This document shows, one piece after another, positions 60,796-64,000 of a stretch of DNA of 64,000 bases (position 1 is the stretch's first letter; each line of letters begins with the position of its first letter). The position numbers were made by a program, and so were the translations under genes. Source of the stretch: Boesenbergia rotunda (Eukaryota; Streptophyta; Magnoliopsida; Zingiberales; Zingiberaceae); the NCBI GenBank assembly GCA_024364735.1, contig JAGFNQ010005382.1:168118-232117 (forward strand), given 5' to 3'. Under the pieces are notes generated by a model. That model did not search any database, was not told the DNA's origin, and worked only from the letters and a program-made list of their open reading frames with translations.

Positions 60796-60979
60796 GTTTT
60801 GATGGTTAAAAGTTATTTTGAAAAGTTTGATTAATTTTGAAAACAATTAAATTTTAAAAACTTAATTAATTTTGAAAACAATTAATTTTAACAAAAATGT
60901 TTAAATCTACAAATAACTGAAATTTTGTGTTAGATTCGAATTTGACAAAAATTAATTTGAATTTGAATTTCAAAAATTG

Positions 60980-61245
60980 GCATCCAGTCTTGGCGAGGCA
61001 CTAGGCCTTCTTTGGCCGAAGCCTTATGGGATCATCCACCCTTTCCTTGACAAAGCCTTTTAATGAAATTTCATTTTCAAAATTATTCTTTGAAAAATTT
61101 CTGGTCTAACTAGTTTGGATTTTGGATCGGTAGCTTTGGCTGGTTTCACCAGTCTAAAGAGACCAAGTAAACTTGATCTTATTAGAATTGGTTTCCCCAA
61201 CGTACTATCATCTCACCTCCACCCAATACTATGTTTTCAAGTTTC
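60980..61245 (-). repeat. Conserved non-coding block (copy 5)
   Basis: Shares 'cttggcgaggca', 'ggccttctttggcc', 'ccctttccttgacaaagcc', 'tttggatcggtagct' and 'actatcatctcacctccacc' with 4650-4925 and 52245-52530. It sits just after gag. Confidence 0.72.
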
Positions 61246-61342
61246 AGTTAAGTTTGTTTGGTCCTTAAACTAGCCTAAGTCTAAGCATGGTAAATTGCAG
61301 AAATTAAATAAACAGGCAAACAATCATATTGCAAAAAAAAAT

Positions 61343-62986
61343 TTATCTAATAATGAATATAGTTTTCAGTTTGGCTCCCCCTGGACTAAAGCCACGGTGA
61401 TGGTTAGGCAAGATGTGAATCTTGTCCTTGGGGATCCAATACTGATTTGATCCAGTCGGTTTGTTCAGGCATAGTTTAGGTACCCATGCCTGAATTTTAC
61501 CTCTGGACTGATTCAGTACAGCAAGGTATGATCTTTGCCGAGATTTGGTTCTATAGCCCAATCCGGATCGATTTAGAACTGATTTCTGTTTTCCAAGGAT
61601 CATGTCAAGACCCTTGGAACCAGATGTAAATCGTTCTAATGCTGATCTAAGATCCTTAACCTGAGTTTTCAGGGAGGAGTTTTCCTTTTCAAGTTTTTCA
61701 ACTTGAGTAGGAGTTCCTTCCTGAACCTTCTCGGTTAAGGGTTTAGAGTCAGCTCCCTCTTTCAGGAGTTTTACTTCCTGTCGGAGGGTTTCGACTCGGA
61801 GTTTGGCTTTTGCCACATCTCGAGAAAGAAATGAAATTAATTCACTTAATTGCAATCTATTAAAACCAGTTACCTTAATTTCTCCGTCTTCTGTGAAGGT
61901 TAGCTCGCCGTCCTCTTGTTCTGTTTCTGATTCGGTTCCGACTTCTTCTGAGGCGGTCAGAGCTAGGAGGTTGGACTGGGGTGTCTCTTCTTCTTCTTCT
62001 GAGGAAGATTCGTCCCAGGTTGCTTGCAGTGCCTTCTTTCTTCTCGTCCTTTTTGTCTCCTTTAGGTTAGGGCATTCTGACTTGTAGTGGCCCTTTTTCT
62101 TGCACTCGTAGCAGGTCACATTAGGCTTGTTCGTGGGTTCAGTTGGTTCGTCCTTTCTTCGGCCGGTTTTCCGTTTGTTGGTTCGGTTCTTCAGCTCCTT
62201 ATAGTAGCTTCGAGCGAGCCAGACCAGCTTAGTTTGATCTCCATCTTCTTCTTCTGAGTCTGAGTCAGAGTTAGACTCAGGTTCGGGTTCAGGCTTCTTC
62301 TTCGTTGTCCTTCCAGTTTTACCTGCAACGAAAGCAATACCTTTCTCAACCATATTGGTGTTAGTTTGTTCGTGTAGTTCTAGTTCGGAAAACAATTCAT
62401 CTAATTTTATTTTAGAAAGATCTCTAGAGACCTTGTATGCATCTACCATAGATGCTCACAAGGTACTTCTAGGGAAAGCGTTTAAGGCATACCTTATTAG
62501 GTCACGGTTTTCAACCTTGTGACCTATTGTGTGAAGACCGTTCATTACCTCTTGGATTCGTGCGTGGAGCTGGGCTACTGTTTCGTTGTCGGCCATCTTG
62601 ATGGTGTAGAGTTTGTTTAGTAGCAGATCCCTCTTGCTGATCTGAGTATCTGAAGTCCCTTCGTGTAGCTCGATCAGTTTTATCCATAGCTCCTTTGCAC
62701 TGTTGAAGGGGCCCACGCGGTTCAGCTCCTCTTTCGTCAATCCGCATTGAAGAGTCTGAGTAGCTTTTGCGTCGGCTTCTATCTTTCGCTTTAGGGCGTT
62801 GTCCCATTCAGTATAGCTCTGAGGAAGTCCTTCGACATTTCGGGGGATCTCCAGACCGGACTGGATAATGATCCACATGTCCACCTGAGTTTTCAGGTGG
62901 ACCTCCATGCGGCTTTTCCAGTAGGAAAAGTCTTCTCCACTGAAGAGTGGAGGTGTGGCGGTGCTAAATCCCTCTTGCATAGCCAT
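61343..62986 (-). pseudogene. Copia-type Gag of element 5, interrupted by one TGA
   Basis: The likely start is ATG at 62986 (MAMQEGF), inside a frame open from 63025. The N-terminal part is a typical Copia Gag: LFSGEDFSYWKSRMEVHL, then a UBN2-like region with ELWIKLIELHEG and MADNETVAQLHARI. An in-frame TGA at 62458-62456 comes just before SMVDAYKVSRDL, where a Trp codon is usual, and the same frame resumes. Then come a Glu/Ser-rich acidic stretch, zinc knuckle CYECKKKGHYKSEC (about 62110-62065), a second acidic region, a coiled-coil stretch (about 61820-61620) and a tail with YWIPKDKIHIL ending at 61343. About 548 codons. Protease/pol does not follow. Confidence 0.85.
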
Positions 62987-63211
62987 CTGAAACAGAAAAC
63001 TAATAGAAAAAAAAGAATTTTCCAAGACTAGGTCTTGGATTAGTAGTGCTGGATAAATTAAATAACAAGGGGTGTTGCACCAACCTTGCTTAAAAAAAAT
63101 CGAATGAAATATTTAACGAAAAATTCGTAAGAGAAAGAAAAGAAAAAATAGAAAAATAAAAATCCGAAAAAAAATTTCAAACTGGTGGTTGCACCAGGTT
63201 TGAACTTCCCC

Positions 63212-63223
63212 GCTCTGATACCA
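63212..63223 (-). promoter_or_regulatory. Primer-binding site of element 5
   Basis: TGGTATCAGAGC on the minus strand, two bases from the LTR edge at 63226. Confidence 0.9.
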
Positions 63224-63225
63224 CT

Positions 63226-64000
63226 TGTTGGATCGAGTAAACCGATAGAGGGGGGGGTGAATATCGGAAAACTTTCGGATTTGAGTAAGAGTAGGTACGC
63301 AGCGGAAATTAAAAAACAAGACACAGAGACACAGTCGATTTACTTGGTTCGGAGCCTGTGTCGACTCCTACTCCAAGGCCCACGGTCGTTGACCGTTTAC
63401 TTTGGGCAATTCTATATAGGCGCAAAAAGGTTTATAGAATTTAATTACAAAGATAAGTGCAGTAAATAAAAAGAACGCTCTTCTTTACCGACGTCCGGAG
63501 TAGATCAGCTTTTTTGGAGCAGCGGGACGTCGTCGGCTCGAGTTGGAGAGTGTCCGGAGCAAGGCACGAGCGTAGAAGAGCTTTGAGGCGTTGAGTGAAC
63601 AGTTGTATGAAGCCTGGGGTCGAGGGCCCTTTATATAGGGCCTAGGGGCGCCCGGAACGTTGGGGGCGCCCCCCACGTGGCCTCTGATCCGCAGAGCTCT
63701 TGGTCACATTTGATCCTCTGGATCCGCTTTGACCGGGGCGCCCGGAGCGCTCGGGGCGCCCGCATTGACCGGTCAAAGCTTTATCTTCTCGGCTTTGCAA
63801 GGGCGCGCTTCGGCAGCTGGTAGTGGGGGCGCCCGCGACAGGCGGGGCGCCCGGAACAGGCGGGGCGCCCGGAGCATCCGGGGCGCCCCGAATCTAGCTG
63901 TCGAGGCGCTTTGAGGTGTGTTTTCACTTCTTGCAGATTTGGGTTGACCTTGGGGGCGCCCGGATCATCCGGGGCGCCCTGCTCAGCTTCTGCCTCATTC
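63226..64000 (-). repeat. 5' LTR of element 5 (truncated by window end)
   Basis: Near-identical to 56149-56930, with a few differences such as 'cgcaaaaagg' for 'cacaaaatgg' near 63421. Includes U5/R, the TATA box (63630-63637) and most of the GGGCGCCC cluster. The rest of U3 lies outside the window. Confidence 0.9.

Larger units (their letters stand above)
56149..64000 (-). mobile_element. Sirevirus-like element 5: gag plus a separate spliced gene, no pol (runs off the window)
   Basis: Minus-strand element with 3' LTR 56149-57495, PPT at 57496, interior 57496-63225, primer site 63212-63223 and a 5' LTR from 63226 cut by the window end. The TSD cannot be checked. Coding content is a Copia-type gag (61343-62986, one stop) and an extra gene (58893-60175) with its own promoter. 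Protease, integrase, RT and RNase H are absent. LTR end ATTCACCCCCCCTCTATCGG, multiple PPTs and palindrome clusters place it with Sireviruses, by inference. Confidence 0.88.

Overview
This is nuclear DNA of a flowering plant with a large, repeat-packed genome. The evidence is five LTR-retrotransposon families primed by initiator tRNA-Met, TA-rich introns, hAT and Harbinger-type DNA elements, a tRNA-derived SINE and one exon of a plant-type soluble epoxide hydrolase. A monocot is my guess; the sequence does not prove it. I see no rRNA or functional tRNA genes, no CRISPR array and nothing bacterial.

Layout, left to right. (1) 224-9392 is an inverted-repeat DNA element with internally alternating subrepeats. 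It is split by a pol-less, Sirevirus-like LTR element on the minus strand (1368-8106, TSD gatcc). (2) 9610-12290 is a large imperfect inverted repeat carrying a Harbinger/Tourist-type MITE (10211-10889, TSD TTA). (3) 12821-13056 is a SINE-like insertion with a 12-bp TSD, followed closely by the only ordinary host coding sequence, the last exon of an epoxide hydrolase (13183-13429). (4) From 14380 to the end the window is a nest of insertions. A pol-less Sirevirus-like element (14380 to about 17975) is interrupted by an old minus-strand Copia element, whose pieces recur between about 18 kb and 56.1 kb. That old Copia was hit in turn by: a Copia LTR (19629-31615) itself split by a pol-less element with 3.66-kb LTRs (20122-29833); a hAT element (31739-32866, TSD CTAATTAC); a structurally complete but mutated Copia (33241-45633, TSD gtcct); another pol-less Sirevirus-like element (46964-55924) whose 5' LTR contains a solo Copia LTR (48124-50422, TSD tagtg); and a minus-strand Sirevirus-like element (56149 to beyond 64000).

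The most interesting object is this last element. It has a Copia gag, no recognisable pol, and where pol or a late gene would sit it has a separate gene. That gene has its own TATA box, a 20-nt first exon, an 83-nt intron with consensus ends and a long second exon that joins in frame (399 aa). Upstream lie GGGCGCCC repeats like those of the LTR promoter and a phased array of eight TTGAC (W-box core) motifs. The Sirevirus-like elements also share a conserved non-coding block and a hairpin with apparent compensatory changes, which may be cis-acting RNA used by elements that must borrow pol proteins.

Caution: a single N at 39882 marks a probable assembly join inside the complete Copia, where about 2.16 kb of gag-pol appears twice.
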